DNA of 64,000 nt from positions 1 through 64,000 of the forward strand of contig NZ_JAUORV010000006.1 of the NCBI RefSeq assembly GCF_030548205.1. The letters run 5' to 3'. Position 1 is the stretch's first letter. The number at the start of each line of letters is the position of its first letter. The notes beneath the pieces were generated by a model. That model was not told the origin of the DNA. It made no database searches and worked only from the letters and a program-made list of their open reading frames with translations. The DNA is from Aliiglaciecola sp. 3_MG-2023. Its GTDB lineage: Bacteria > Pseudomonadota > Gammaproteobacteria > Enterobacterales > Alteromonadaceae. Of this stretch, positions 37,221 to 45,897 are shown piece after piece. A program made the position numbers and the translations under genes.

Positions 37221-37705
37221 GTCTTCTAGCCTAAATTATCACCGCAAACTAGTAGACGCTAATTCTACTAAGCAAGCCGAGGGACAAGTTTAAATTGATA
37301 CAACTTGTTATTAGTATGGATTTCGACAGATGCGGTCGTGAATTATGTGGTGTCTAATATTCGCGATGCTGAAAAACACCTAAAAAGTAATAATCAAGCG
37401 TTTGCAATCAAATTGTATCGTGAGTGGTCAACTTACCAAATCCAAAATTCATTTAGCTGTTTAATTTAATCCCTTAGTCTAGGATTTTAAGAAAGTTTGC
37501 ACGGCTAAATAGTTGTTTTATTTCAAAATAATATAGTTAAATCAATGTCTTATTTTGGTGTATGTGAATGTTGTTTTAAATGATGCTTAATTGTTGAGTG
37601 AAAATGATTGAATTTGCTTGACTGTGTTTCACAAAGATGTAAAATTATATTAACAACTTTGACCTAAGTGCAATTAAAGCATCAATCACCGGAGTTAAAC
37701 AAAAG
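37221..37705. other. Intergenic region, possible gene remnant
   Basis: 485 bases. The only long reading is at 37305-37469 (54 codons from a TTG, ending at taa), with an evenly coding-like composition including DAVVNYVVSNIRDAEKHL, but it lacks a good start and binding site. The AT-rich last 150 bases probably hold the promoter for the rhamnose genes. Confidence 0.4.
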
Positions 37706-39898
37706 ATGGCAAGTAAAAAGAGTGAATTTAAACACGTTAATTATAGTTGGGACGACGAGGTCGCTGACAAATTATCGCCTATTGAGAACTTAGTATACCG
37801 TTCTAATATATTGGGAGCGGATCAACGCATTACTAACACTGGCGGCGGTAATACATCTGCAAAATTAATGGAAACAGACCCCTTAACTGGCGAGCAGGTT
37901 GAAGTCTTGTGGGTTAAAGGTTCTGGTGGTGATTTGAGAACTGCGAAAGTAGAGAATTTTTCTTCTTTATACCAAGGAAAATTGAATGCGCTGGACGCAA
38001 CCTATCAAGCTCGTGAAGACAAAGGATATAAAAAGGCCGGTGAGGATGCCATGATTGGTATGTATAAGCATTGTAACTTTTGCTTAAACCCACGAGCATC
38101 GTCGATTGATACCCCTTTGCACTCAATGATTGCCGACAAGCACGTTGATCATTTACATCCAAATGCTGTGATCGCCATTGCTTCTTGTATAGATCAAGAA
38201 GCCCTAACTGAAAAAGTCTGGGGTGGTAAGATGGCTTATGTACCTTGGATGAGACCTGGTTGGGAAGCAGCTAAAGTATGTGAAGAAGCCTATGCCGCAA
38301 AGCCAGATAGTGTCGGTATTTTATTAGGCCAACATGGTCATACGAACTGGGAATCAGAAAGTAAAAGCTGTTACGAAACTTCGTTGTGGGTAATTGAAAC
38401 AGCCGCACGTTATATCGAAGAGCACGACAAAGGAGAACAAACCTTTGGTGGTGCAAAAGTTGAAAGTTTATCGGAACAAGACCGTACAAAATTACTCGCT
38501 AAATTCTTACCCGTAGCACGTGGTGTTTTATCGAATAAAGTAAAATTTATTGCAACTGTGCAATCAGATGAGACCGCTTTACGATTTGTAAACAGTGTTG
38601 ATGCGCCGCGTTTAGCAAAATTAGGAACCTCATGTCCTGACCATTTTCTACGGACAAAAATCCAGCCTCTTTATGTAGATTATAATCCTGAAACAGATGA
38701 CTTTGATACGCTTGTTGAAAAGTTAAATGAAGGTATCGAACAATATCGTATTGACTACGCAGAATACTACAATAAATGTAAGCGCGAAGACTCTCCAGCC
38801 ATGCGCGATCCTAGCCCGACGGTTATTTTGATTCCTGGTGTTGGTATTATCGGTTGGGGAAAAAACAAATCTGAGTCTCGTGTTACCACTGAGTTTTATA
38901 ATTGCGCAATAGAAGTTATGCGCGGTGCAGAAGCAATTAGTGAATACACAGCATTACCACAACAAGAAGCATTCGATATTGAATATTGGGCTTTGGAAGA
39001 AGCAAAATTACAGCGTATGCCAAAAGAAGCACCTTTAGCGCGCAACGTTGTTGTAGTGATTGGTGCAGGCGATGGCATAGGTAAAGAAACTGCATTTAGA
39101 GTGGCTAAAGAAGGCGCTCACGTAGTATGTGCCGATTTACGCTTTGAAGCAGCCCAAAAAACCGCCGATGAACTTAGCGAAATTTATGGTCAGGGTATTG
39201 GTGTCGCCGGTACAGGAATTTCGGGTTGCGGTCCAGCTATTGCCCAAGAAGTCAACATCACAGATCGTGAAAGTGTTCAAAAAATGTTTGAACAAGTGAC
39301 CTTAGCTTATGGCGGAATTGACAACGTTATTGTGACTGCAGGCGTATTTTTAGCGCCAGGGCAACCGGGCATGAGCAATGACCAAATGTTTGATGTAAGT
39401 TTTGCCGTAAATGTGAAAGGTGGTTACATAGTGGGTACAGAGGCCAATGCAATTTGGAAAGCCCAAGGGCTACCGGGTTCTTTGGTATTAACCACCAGCG
39501 TCAATGCTGCTGTTGCTAAGAAAGGGTCACTTGCTTACGACACGTCAAAAGCCGCTGCTAACCATTTAGTCCGCGAGCTGGCGGTAGAATTATCTCCTTT
39601 AGTGAACGTAAATGGTTTAGCACCGGCAACGGTAGTTAAGGGCAGTACCATGTTCCCACGTGACAGGGTTCTTGCTTCACTAAGCAAATATAATGTTGAA
39701 TTTTCTGAGACCGATTCAGACGATGAACTTCGCGATAAATTAGCGAATTTCTATGCGCAACGCACCTTAACTAAACAGCCAATTACGCCAGCTGATCAAG
39801 CAGAAGCGGCTTATCTTTTAATTTCAGGACAGCTTAGTAAAACAACTGGCCAAATAATTAGTGTAGACGGTGGTTTACACGAAGCGTTCTTACGCTAA
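37706..39898 (+). CDS. Bifunctional rhamnulose-1-phosphate aldolase / L-lactaldehyde dehydrogenase
   Basis: 730 residues, a two-domain fusion. The N-terminal class II aldolase domain (about 1-420) includes TNTGGGNTSAKL, LWVKGSGGDL, the zinc-binding PLHSMIADKHVDHLHPNAVIA and GQHGHTNWE. The C-terminal SDR domain (about 445-730) includes VVVIGAGDGIGKETAFRVA, the NAD-binding glycine motif, and the catalytic YDTSKAAANH with its preceding Ser in TTSVNAAV. It is the type of the Bacillus RhaEW fusion, splitting L-rhamnulose-1-phosphate to DHAP and L-lactaldehyde and oxidising the latter to L-lactate. It is 24 bases upstream of the rhamnose isomerase gene, confirming pathway assignment. No kinase gene accompanies it. 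Confidence 0.92.
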   Translation: MASKKSEFKHVNYSWDDEVADKLSPIENLVYRSNILGADQRITNTGGGNTSAKLMETDPLTGEQVEVLWVKGSGGDLRTAKVENFSSLYQGKLNALDATYQAREDKGYKKAGEDAMIGMYKHCNFCLNPRASSIDTPLHSMIADKHVDHLHPNAVIAIASCIDQEALTEKVWGGKMAYVPWMRPGWEAAKVCEEAYAAKPDSVGILLGQHGHTNWESESKSCYETSLWVIETAARYIEEHDKGEQTFGGAKVESLSEQDRTKLLAKFLPVARGVLSNKVKFIATVQSDETALRFVNSVDAPRLAKLGTSCPDHFLRTKIQPLYVDYNPETDDFDTLVEKLNEGIEQYRIDYAEYYNKCKREDSPAMRDPSPTVILIPGVGIIGWGKNKSESRVTTEFYNCAIEVMRGAEAISEYTALPQQEAFDIEYWALEEAKLQRMPKEAPLARNVVVVIGAGDGIGKETAFRVAKEGAHVVCADLRFEAAQKTADELSEIYGQGIGVAGTGISGCGPAIAQEVNITDRESVQKMFEQVTLAYGGIDNVIVTAGVFLAPGQPGMSNDQMFDVSFAVNVKGGYIVGTEANAIWKAQGLPGSLVLTTSVNAAVAKKGSLAYDTSKAAANHLVRELAVELSPLVNVNGLAPATVVKGSTMFPRDRVLASLSKYNVEFSETDSDDELRDKLANFYAQRTLTKQPITPADQAEAAYLLISGQLSKTTGQIISVDGGLHEAFLR

Positions 39899-39922
39899 GT
39901 TAGAGACGAATTAGGAATTATT

Positions 39923-41215
39923 ATGACTCAACGTATCGATAAAGGGCTTATTGCAGAAGAAAATGCAAAACTAGAAGCTAATTTACAAGAAGACTATCAG
40001 GCGCTAGAAAATAAATTAGCTCGTGATGGTATCAATATTGAAGACATTACAAACAAAGCACAAAAGTTTCAAATTGCCGTTCCCTCTTGGGGAACGGGTA
40101 CCGGTGGAACTCGTTTTGCACGTTTTCCTGGTGAAGGCGAGCCACGTAATATTTGGGAAAAATTAGAAGATAGTGCTGTTATCAATGATTTGTCTCAGTG
40201 CACTGAACGTGTATCTCCCCATTTCCCTTGGGATAAAGTCGATGATTTTTCTGAGCTTAAGCAAAGATCTGACGAATTAGGCTTAAAGTGGGATTCCATC
40301 AATTCAAATACTTTTCAAGACCAAGCAGGTCAAGAGCATAGCTTTAAGTATGGTAGCTTAAGCAATACCAGCGAAGCGTCTCGTGATTTGGCCATTCAAC
40401 ACAACCTTGATTGTATTGAATGGGGTAAGGCTTTGGGGTCAAAAACATTGACAGTATGGGTCGGGGACGGCTCTAATCATCCGGGCCAACAACATTTTCA
40501 ACATGCCTTTGAACGCTATTTAGAAAGCATGAAGAAAATTTATGCAGGATTGCCGTCAGACTGGGAATTACACATTGAACACAAAATGTTTGAGCCAGCA
40601 TTTTACTCAACTATTATTCAAGATTGGGGGAGTAATATTTTGGCTGCTATGGAGTTGGGGCCTCAGGCTAAGTCTTTAGTAGACTTGGGCCACCATGCAC
40701 CAAACGTCAATATTGAAATGATAGTGTCACGCTTAATTCAATTTAAAAAATTAGGTGGATTCCATTTCAATGATTCTAAATACGGAGATGACGATTTAGA
40801 TAGCGGCAGTTTACACCCTTATCAGCAATTCTTGATTTTTAATGAGCTGGTGGATGCTGAATACCGTAACCAAGATGGTTTCGGACCTAACTACATGCTA
40901 GATCAGTCTCACAACGTAACAGATCCCATTGAAAGTCTTATGAATTCAGCGGCAAGTGTACAACGCTCTTATGTTGCAGCATTGATAGTGGATCGCGAGA
41001 AATTGACAGAATATCAAACTAGTAACGATGCAATCATGTGTAGCAATACACTTAAAAAAGCATTTACTACAGACGTTTCACCTATTTTAGAAATGGCACG
41101 TTTACGTAATGGGGGAGCAATCGATCCTATTAGCGTTTACCGTAAATCAGGTTACCGTCAACAAGCTGGCGTTGAACGTCCAAATAGCGGTGGCAGTGGT
41201 TCAGGTATCGTTTAA
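39923..41215 (+). CDS. rhaI: L-rhamnose isomerase (RhaI type)
   Basis: Converts L-rhamnose to L-rhamnulose in the cytosol. The 430 residues are a TIM-barrel isomerase of the Pseudomonas stutzeri type, not the E. coli RhaA type. Visible are VPSWGTGTGGTRFARFPG, LHIEHKMFEPAFYSTI (metal-ligand Glu), SLVDLGHHAPNVNIE (ligand Asp, His), GGFHFNDSKYGDDDLD and NYMLDQSHNVTDPIESL. The C terminus has GYRQQAGVERPNSGG. The start follows ttaggaatt. A terminator lies just after. Confidence 0.95.
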   Translation: MTQRIDKGLIAEENAKLEANLQEDYQALENKLARDGINIEDITNKAQKFQIAVPSWGTGTGGTRFARFPGEGEPRNIWEKLEDSAVINDLSQCTERVSPHFPWDKVDDFSELKQRSDELGLKWDSINSNTFQDQAGQEHSFKYGSLSNTSEASRDLAIQHNLDCIEWGKALGSKTLTVWVGDGSNHPGQQHFQHAFERYLESMKKIYAGLPSDWELHIEHKMFEPAFYSTIIQDWGSNILAAMELGPQAKSLVDLGHHAPNVNIEMIVSRLIQFKKLGGFHFNDSKYGDDDLDSGSLHPYQQFLIFNELVDAEYRNQDGFGPNYMLDQSHNVTDPIESLMNSAASVQRSYVAALIVDREKLTEYQTSNDAIMCSNTLKKAFTTDVSPILEMARLRNGGAIDPISVYRKSGYRQQAGVERPNSGGSGSGIV

Positions 41216-41238
41216 ATAATTAGTTTAGGCTAGAAGTT

Positions 41239-41275
41239 AAGCAGCAATGAAACCCCAGTTTCTTTGCTGCTTTTA
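41239..41275 (+). terminator. Intrinsic terminator after rhaI
   Basis: aagcagcaa pairs with ttgctgctt, extended by gaaa with tttc, and is followed by TTTT. It separates the aldolase-isomerase pair from the permease gene. Confidence 0.85.
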
Positions 41276-41349
41276 ATTATAAGAATAAGAAATAGTAATA
41301 TCGATTATTTTGTTCTGTGATGACAAATTGTCGATATATCGGAGGCAAG

Positions 41350-43005
41350 ATGTCGACAGCAGAAGAATTTGAATCAAAACCGGTAACGCCCAAACAATTA
41401 CAGGGCCCTAAGACCTTTGCAGCAAGCTATGCTGGAGAGCATGTCGCGGGAACTGAGTTTGTAATTGGTGCTTTATTTGTTGCATGGGGGGTTGGAGCGG
41501 CCGATGTATTGGTTGGTTTGTTATTTGGTAATTTATTGGCGGTATTAACATGGGGTTTAATCACTGCGCCAATTGCCACTGACACTCGATTGACTCTATA
41601 CGCTTACTTAGAAAAGATCGCAGGACCAGGAACCATTAAATTATACAGTGTGGTAAATGGGATCCTCTTCTGTGTGCTCGCCGGGGCCATGATCACTGTT
41701 TCCGCTTCAGCAGTGAGAATATTATTTGGAATTGACGACCAAGTAGGCTATTTTCCGTCCGATATGCGTTTTGTGCTAGTGGTGTTAGGCGTTGGTGCTG
41801 TGGTTGTTTATATGGCCGTTAAGGGCTTTAAAAAATTAGCTGCATTCGCCGAAGTTTGTGCACCATGGATGATACTCATGTTTTTTGTTGGTGCTCTTGT
41901 GATGATGCCGACAACAATAGCCGCTACAGCAGGAGTGGATAGTATTAATAGCTTCGGTGATTTTTTAAAGGTTGCCAGTGAATCTATTTGGCAAGACACC
42001 GAAGGTGAAATTGGAATTTTGCATGTAATAGCATTTGCGTGGGTGGCTAATCTAGCCATGCACGGAAGTTTAGGTGATATGACATTGCTACGTTTTGCAA
42101 AGAGCCCTAAGTATGGCTATTTCTCTGCACTAGGTATGTTTATCGGTCATTATATGGCATGGGTTTGTGCCGGTATTATGGGCGCGGGTGCGGCCATCAT
42201 ACTTAAAACGAGTATTACGGCCATTGATCCAGGTTCGGTCGCTTATACTGCATTAGGCGCATCGGGAATATTAGCGGTGATTATTGCCGGTTGGACGACT
42301 TCTAACCCAACTATCTACCGTGCTGGATTAGCGTTTAGTTCGTTAAATCACACCTGGGGACGGAGCAAGGTGACTATTGTTGTGGGTATCATTACGACTA
42401 TTATTGCATGCTCACCTTTTGTATTTTCTGGTTTGTTAGGCTTTGTTGGCTATATGGGGTTACTGTTAGCGCCGGTTGGAGCGATTATTGTAACCGAACA
42501 CTGGATATTTCCTAAAATTGGTCTTACTCGCTATTGGTCTTCCTATAAAGGTAATACGACAAATGTCGCTGCATTTTCAACATGGATTGTTTCTATGATT
42601 GTTGGTATTGCTATAGAGCAAGCTGGTTTACTACATTTATTCTTCATTTTAGTGCCCTTATGGATATTCTCTACCGTGATGTATATCGTACTTGCATCTT
42701 CAATGGGGGCAAAAGAAAGTTATGAAGAAGCAGAAATTGCCGAAAAAGCTGAATTAGAACGTAAAGCTGCAGAAGTAGCCTATTTAGCCTCTGAAACGCG
42801 TAAGGTCGATACATTAGAGAATACGTCCATTGTCATTAAGTTAGCTAAATATATTTCTTGGGCAGCGCTTGTAGCTTGCTTGTACATGGGAATTATGTCT
42901 TACATTAATCAAGATATAGAAACTGTAACTAACTGGCTAATTGTACCGACTTTAATTTATTTTGTGACGGCAACTTATGCTTATTTAGCAAAAGATAGCC
43001 AATAA
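41350..43005 (+). CDS. NCS1-like permease, probable rhamnose-locus transporter
   Basis: 551 residues, about 12 membrane segments. The start ATG 41350 follows ggagg. The sequence pattern fits the nucleobase-cation-symport-1 family (cytosine/purine/allantoin permeases), with GEHVAGTEFVIGALFVAWGVGAADVLVGLLFGNLLAVLTWGLITAPIATDTRLTLYAYLEK near the N terminus and GWTTSNPTIYRAGLAFSSLN in the middle. A soluble Glu/Ala/Lys-rich stretch (about 470-500) precedes the last two segments. Known NCS1 members carry nucleobases, not sugars, so its place directly after L-rhamnose isomerase makes it a candidate L-rhamnose or uronate carrier. This is inference from context. Confidence 0.82.
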   Translation: MSTAEEFESKPVTPKQLQGPKTFAASYAGEHVAGTEFVIGALFVAWGVGAADVLVGLLFGNLLAVLTWGLITAPIATDTRLTLYAYLEKIAGPGTIKLYSVVNGILFCVLAGAMITVSASAVRILFGIDDQVGYFPSDMRFVLVVLGVGAVVVYMAVKGFKKLAAFAEVCAPWMILMFFVGALVMMPTTIAATAGVDSINSFGDFLKVASESIWQDTEGEIGILHVIAFAWVANLAMHGSLGDMTLLRFAKSPKYGYFSALGMFIGHYMAWVCAGIMGAGAAIILKTSITAIDPGSVAYTALGASGILAVIIAGWTTSNPTIYRAGLAFSSLNHTWGRSKVTIVVGIITTIIACSPFVFSGLLGFVGYMGLLLAPVGAIIVTEHWIFPKIGLTRYWSSYKGNTTNVAAFSTWIVSMIVGIAIEQAGLLHLFFILVPLWIFSTVMYIVLASSMGAKESYEEAEIAEKAELERKAAEVAYLASETRKVDTLENTSIVIKLAKYISWAALVACLYMGIMSYINQDIETVTNWLIVPTLIYFVTATYAYLAKDSQ

Positions 43006-43058
43006 AAATCAATAGATTTTAGACCATCAAAATTTGATGCATGTATTAGCGTAAAATG

Positions 43059-43091
43059 ACGCTTGGCAATATCTTGGCTAAGCGTTTTTTT
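43059..43091 (+). terminator. Intrinsic terminator after the NCS1-like gene
   Basis: acgctt (43059-43064) pairs with aagcgt (43080-43085) and is followed by a run of T. It lies 54 bases after the stop. Confidence 0.75.
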
Positions 43092-43167
43092 ACGGTAACA
43101 GCGGAATGCTCTTTTAGGATCCCATGGGTACTTGGTGACTGGAGCCTACATATTTGAGGAATAAAAA

Positions 43168-43863
43168 ATGAAATCGTTGTTCACTATTGGATTGGGACTG
43201 ATTCTACTAGCAAGTTGCGCAAGCACTAGCCAACCCAAGACTGAAAATTTATTGGATCCTGAATTGTCTAAATTTACCAATATATACGATTATGGCAGTG
43301 CCCGCATGGTTGATGAAATGTTAGAGTTGTCGTCTACGGCTAATTGGTTTTACGTGACGAAAAAAACATACAAAGACTTTATTCTCGAAGGCGAAATTTT
43401 AATGCCTGACGTAAAAGAATACAGTAATTCTGGTTTTATGTTCCGCGGTCAAGCTAAGCCAAAAGGAAGTGGATTTGAAGCGGAAGGTTTGCAGGCTGAA
43501 GTCGATCCAAGTAAACGCAAGTGGAGCGGGGGAATTTTTCATCAAGCAGGTCGAAAGTGGCTACATCCCGTGCATCCAACTCGTTCTGAACTTGACGACG
43601 ATTTTAAACACAACTATTTATCAGAATGGACCGAAGAAATGGCAAATGCCTATAAACATTTGCAATGGAATAAGTATCGAATAGAAGCCATTGGCAGCGA
43701 TATTAAAGTGTTCGTAAATGGCGTAATGACAGCGCATATTAGTGATACTAAACATTCAGAAGGGTTCATAGGGTTGCAGCATCATGGCAGTAAGAAACTG
43801 GTCGAAAGTGGAGACACTGACAACCTTGTGTATTTTCGCAATCTTATGATTACAGAGCTGTAA
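43168..43863 (+). CDS. DUF1080 (3-keto-disaccharide hydrolase fold) lipoprotein
   Basis: 231 residues. A lipoprotein signal with Cys17 (LILLASCAS) places it in the periplasm or outer membrane. The remainder is one DUF1080 beta-sandwich: TYKDFILEGEILMPDVKEYSNSGFMFRGQAKP, GLQAEVDPSKRKWSGGIFHQAGRKWLHP, and WNKYRIEAIGSDIKVFVNGVMTAHISDTKHSEGFIGLQHHG. Members of the family cleave or bind 3-keto-glycosides formed by oxidation. A GMC oxidoreductase and a TIM-barrel isomerase of the same type of pathway lie at the end of the window. The start follows gagga. Confidence 0.88.
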   Translation: MKSLFTIGLGLILLASCASTSQPKTENLLDPELSKFTNIYDYGSARMVDEMLELSSTANWFYVTKKTYKDFILEGEILMPDVKEYSNSGFMFRGQAKPKGSGFEAEGLQAEVDPSKRKWSGGIFHQAGRKWLHPVHPTRSELDDDFKHNYLSEWTEEMANAYKHLQWNKYRIEAIGSDIKVFVNGVMTAHISDTKHSEGFIGLQHHGSKKLVESGDTDNLVYFRNLMITEL

Positions 43864-43877
43864 GCAAGGACCCTTGA

Positions 43878-45350
43878 TTAATCGTCATCAACTATATAAA
43901 CCTTACCTTGGGTCAACTTGACGAGTAAATCTTGCCATTCAGATACATCCCAATTGCGATTTGAAGCCATAAAAATGGCTTTCTCTAAATTACTTATTAC
44001 TTGAGTATAATCGCGATTTTCGCGGTCTTTATGAGACAATGCCAATAGATAGAAATATTCTGGGTTAGTATGCTGGTTGGCTGCAATTTTGGTTAATAAA
44101 TCTATTGCGCCCTCAACATCATGAAGGGATTCATCGTTAGCCGTTAATTTTAACTCAGCGGCTTTTAAGGCAGCTGGCACATGATTTTTTTCAACCGCAG
44201 ACTCAAACCAAAATAAAGCTTTTTTTTCGTCGTATTCAACCCAAGGGCTGGTTGTAAGTAGTTTACCAAGTCTATATTCTGCACGCGCTAGGCCATAGCT
44301 GCTAGCAATACCAATCCACTTAATTGCCTCTTGTAAATCCTTTTGTTCTCGCAATAACATATAGCCATATTCAAACATGGCGCCAGGGTGACCTTGTTTA
44401 GCTAAGGATAACAGGCGGCTCGAGACTTCACCTTGTTGTTGCTCAAGCCACGGAAAGTTCTGAAGGGTCATAGCGAACAAGTATTGGTCATTTAAGCTTG
44501 TTGCCTTTTTTAGTTTTTTATAATTACGATATATACTGGCATATAAGGCTTTATCTTGTTCTATTAACGTAAATTTATTGTATACCGCGGCCCCCATGTA
44601 TACACGATGCACAAACTCGACTGGTTGGGATTGAAATGACGGTTTTAATGTGGGGAATAGTGTATATTCACTTAGCAATGCTTGCGACGTTCCCACTCTT
44701 TGAACTTCAGTAATATTGCGTTTAGAACCGTCAATGGCAATATCATGATCAACAATTAAATAAGGTGTCTTGGGCTTGGATATGAGAGTGTAAAAATCAT
44801 CTGATTCGTCTTCTCCAAATTCATCAGTAAATTGGCCTGCGACATTTTCTTCAAATATTTCTTCATAAGCGTCTGCAAAGTATTGGCTATCTAATCGAAT
44901 TTCTCCCTCAAAGGTAATTTTATTGGCTACCTTTTCTTGTTGAATAATGGGAAAGTACGTTTGCAAGATAAGCGCTTTTCGTTTTGCTGTAGAATTGTTG
45001 TTTAGTACTTTTTCAATTGTTTGTCTTTGCTCATCATTTAATTTAGCCAACATATTAGCCAAGGTGATTTTTCCTGCTTCCGAACCAAAATCTGCTGCCA
45101 TTGAAATGTATATAAGAGCATTGAGTGGGTCTTTTTTAACGCCTAAACCTTTTTGGTACATATTGCCTAGTTGATAAAAGGCATGTGGGTTACCAACTTT
45201 AGTGGCCTCAATATAACCTTGTTTGGCGAGTTGATATTCTGCGTTAGTGTAATGTTTATCAGCTTTGAATATATCCGCAGCCATAATCGTTGACGACATT
45301 AGAAGGTATGAAACCGAGATGGACAAAAACTGTTTATTAAAATTCTTCAT
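43878..45350 (-). CDS. Exported Sel1-like repeat protein
   Basis: 490 residues with a signal peptide (FLSISVSYLLMSSTIMA). Sel1/TPR-like helical repeats are visible at the N-terminal part (about 40-110: ATKVGNPHAFYQLGNMYQKGLGVKKDPLNALIYISMAADFGSEAG) and again from about 320 to 420 (AKQGHPGAMFEYGYMLL, GIASSYGLARAEYRLGKLL, VEKNHVPAALKAAELKL). The middle part carries no known motif. Such repeats mediate protein contacts in envelope complexes. It is convergent with the DUF1080 gene and divergent from the sulfatase. A role in the polysaccharide region is unknown. Confidence 0.8.
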   Translation of the reverse strand: MKNFNKQFLSISVSYLLMSSTIMAADIFKADKHYTNAEYQLAKQGYIEATKVGNPHAFYQLGNMYQKGLGVKKDPLNALIYISMAADFGSEAGKITLANMLAKLNDEQRQTIEKVLNNNSTAKRKALILQTYFPIIQQEKVANKITFEGEIRLDSQYFADAYEEIFEENVAGQFTDEFGEDESDDFYTLISKPKTPYLIVDHDIAIDGSKRNITEVQRVGTSQALLSEYTLFPTLKPSFQSQPVEFVHRVYMGAAVYNKFTLIEQDKALYASIYRNYKKLKKATSLNDQYLFAMTLQNFPWLEQQQGEVSSRLLSLAKQGHPGAMFEYGYMLLREQKDLQEAIKWIGIASSYGLARAEYRLGKLLTTSPWVEYDEKKALFWFESAVEKNHVPAALKAAELKLTANDESLHDVEGAIDLLTKIAANQHTNPEYFYLLALSHKDRENRDYTQVISNLEKAIFMASNRNWDVSEWQDLLVKLTQGKVYIVDDD

Positions 45351-45897
45351 AACTAGTTAGATGTGAATTAATGTGATTTGATATGATTATATGTGAACAT
45401 GAGTTAGATGGGTATAATTTACTTTTTATTTACATAAGTTATGTTTTTCAATGAAGAATTAAAGGCTATTTCAACTGATTTAAAGATATTGAACGATCAA
45501 TTAGTCGTTTTTCGTTTTTAAAAGTAGTCGTTGCCGGTATTACAGGCTTTTTAAATCAAAGTACGTTGGATCGAAGTTTGTTTTTGCCCATTTCTGGTGA
45601 ATGGTAGTTGTTCTTTTATTTTGGCGTAAACAGGTGAACTCACCAACACCTCTCTTTTACCTTACTTAATCCAGTGTATTGAGTATTAATTAGCATACTT
45701 CCTGCCTTTGTAATAACCCTAAGCATATGAAAATATTATTTTCATATGTAGTCAAAAAAAATCATAATAAGTCTTTTGGTGCTGGGTGTATTCAGGTACT
45801 ATAAGGCAAAATTGTTATCAACTTGTACGCTAATTGTACTTTATTGTTACGAGTGATAGCTGTCATGATTATTACTGGACTAAGATTGGGAATAAAA
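45351..45897. other. Divergent regulatory region between Sel1 protein and sulfatase genes
   Basis: 547 AT-rich bases with no credible gene or repeat. An in-frame extension of the sulfatase reading to 45823 lacks a binding site and would place the signal peptide far inside, so it is treated as non-coding leader. Confidence 0.5.

Noticed and set aside
45823-45897. Longer sulfatase start
   Set aside because: It would place 25 residues before the signal peptide and has no binding site. ATG 45898 has one.
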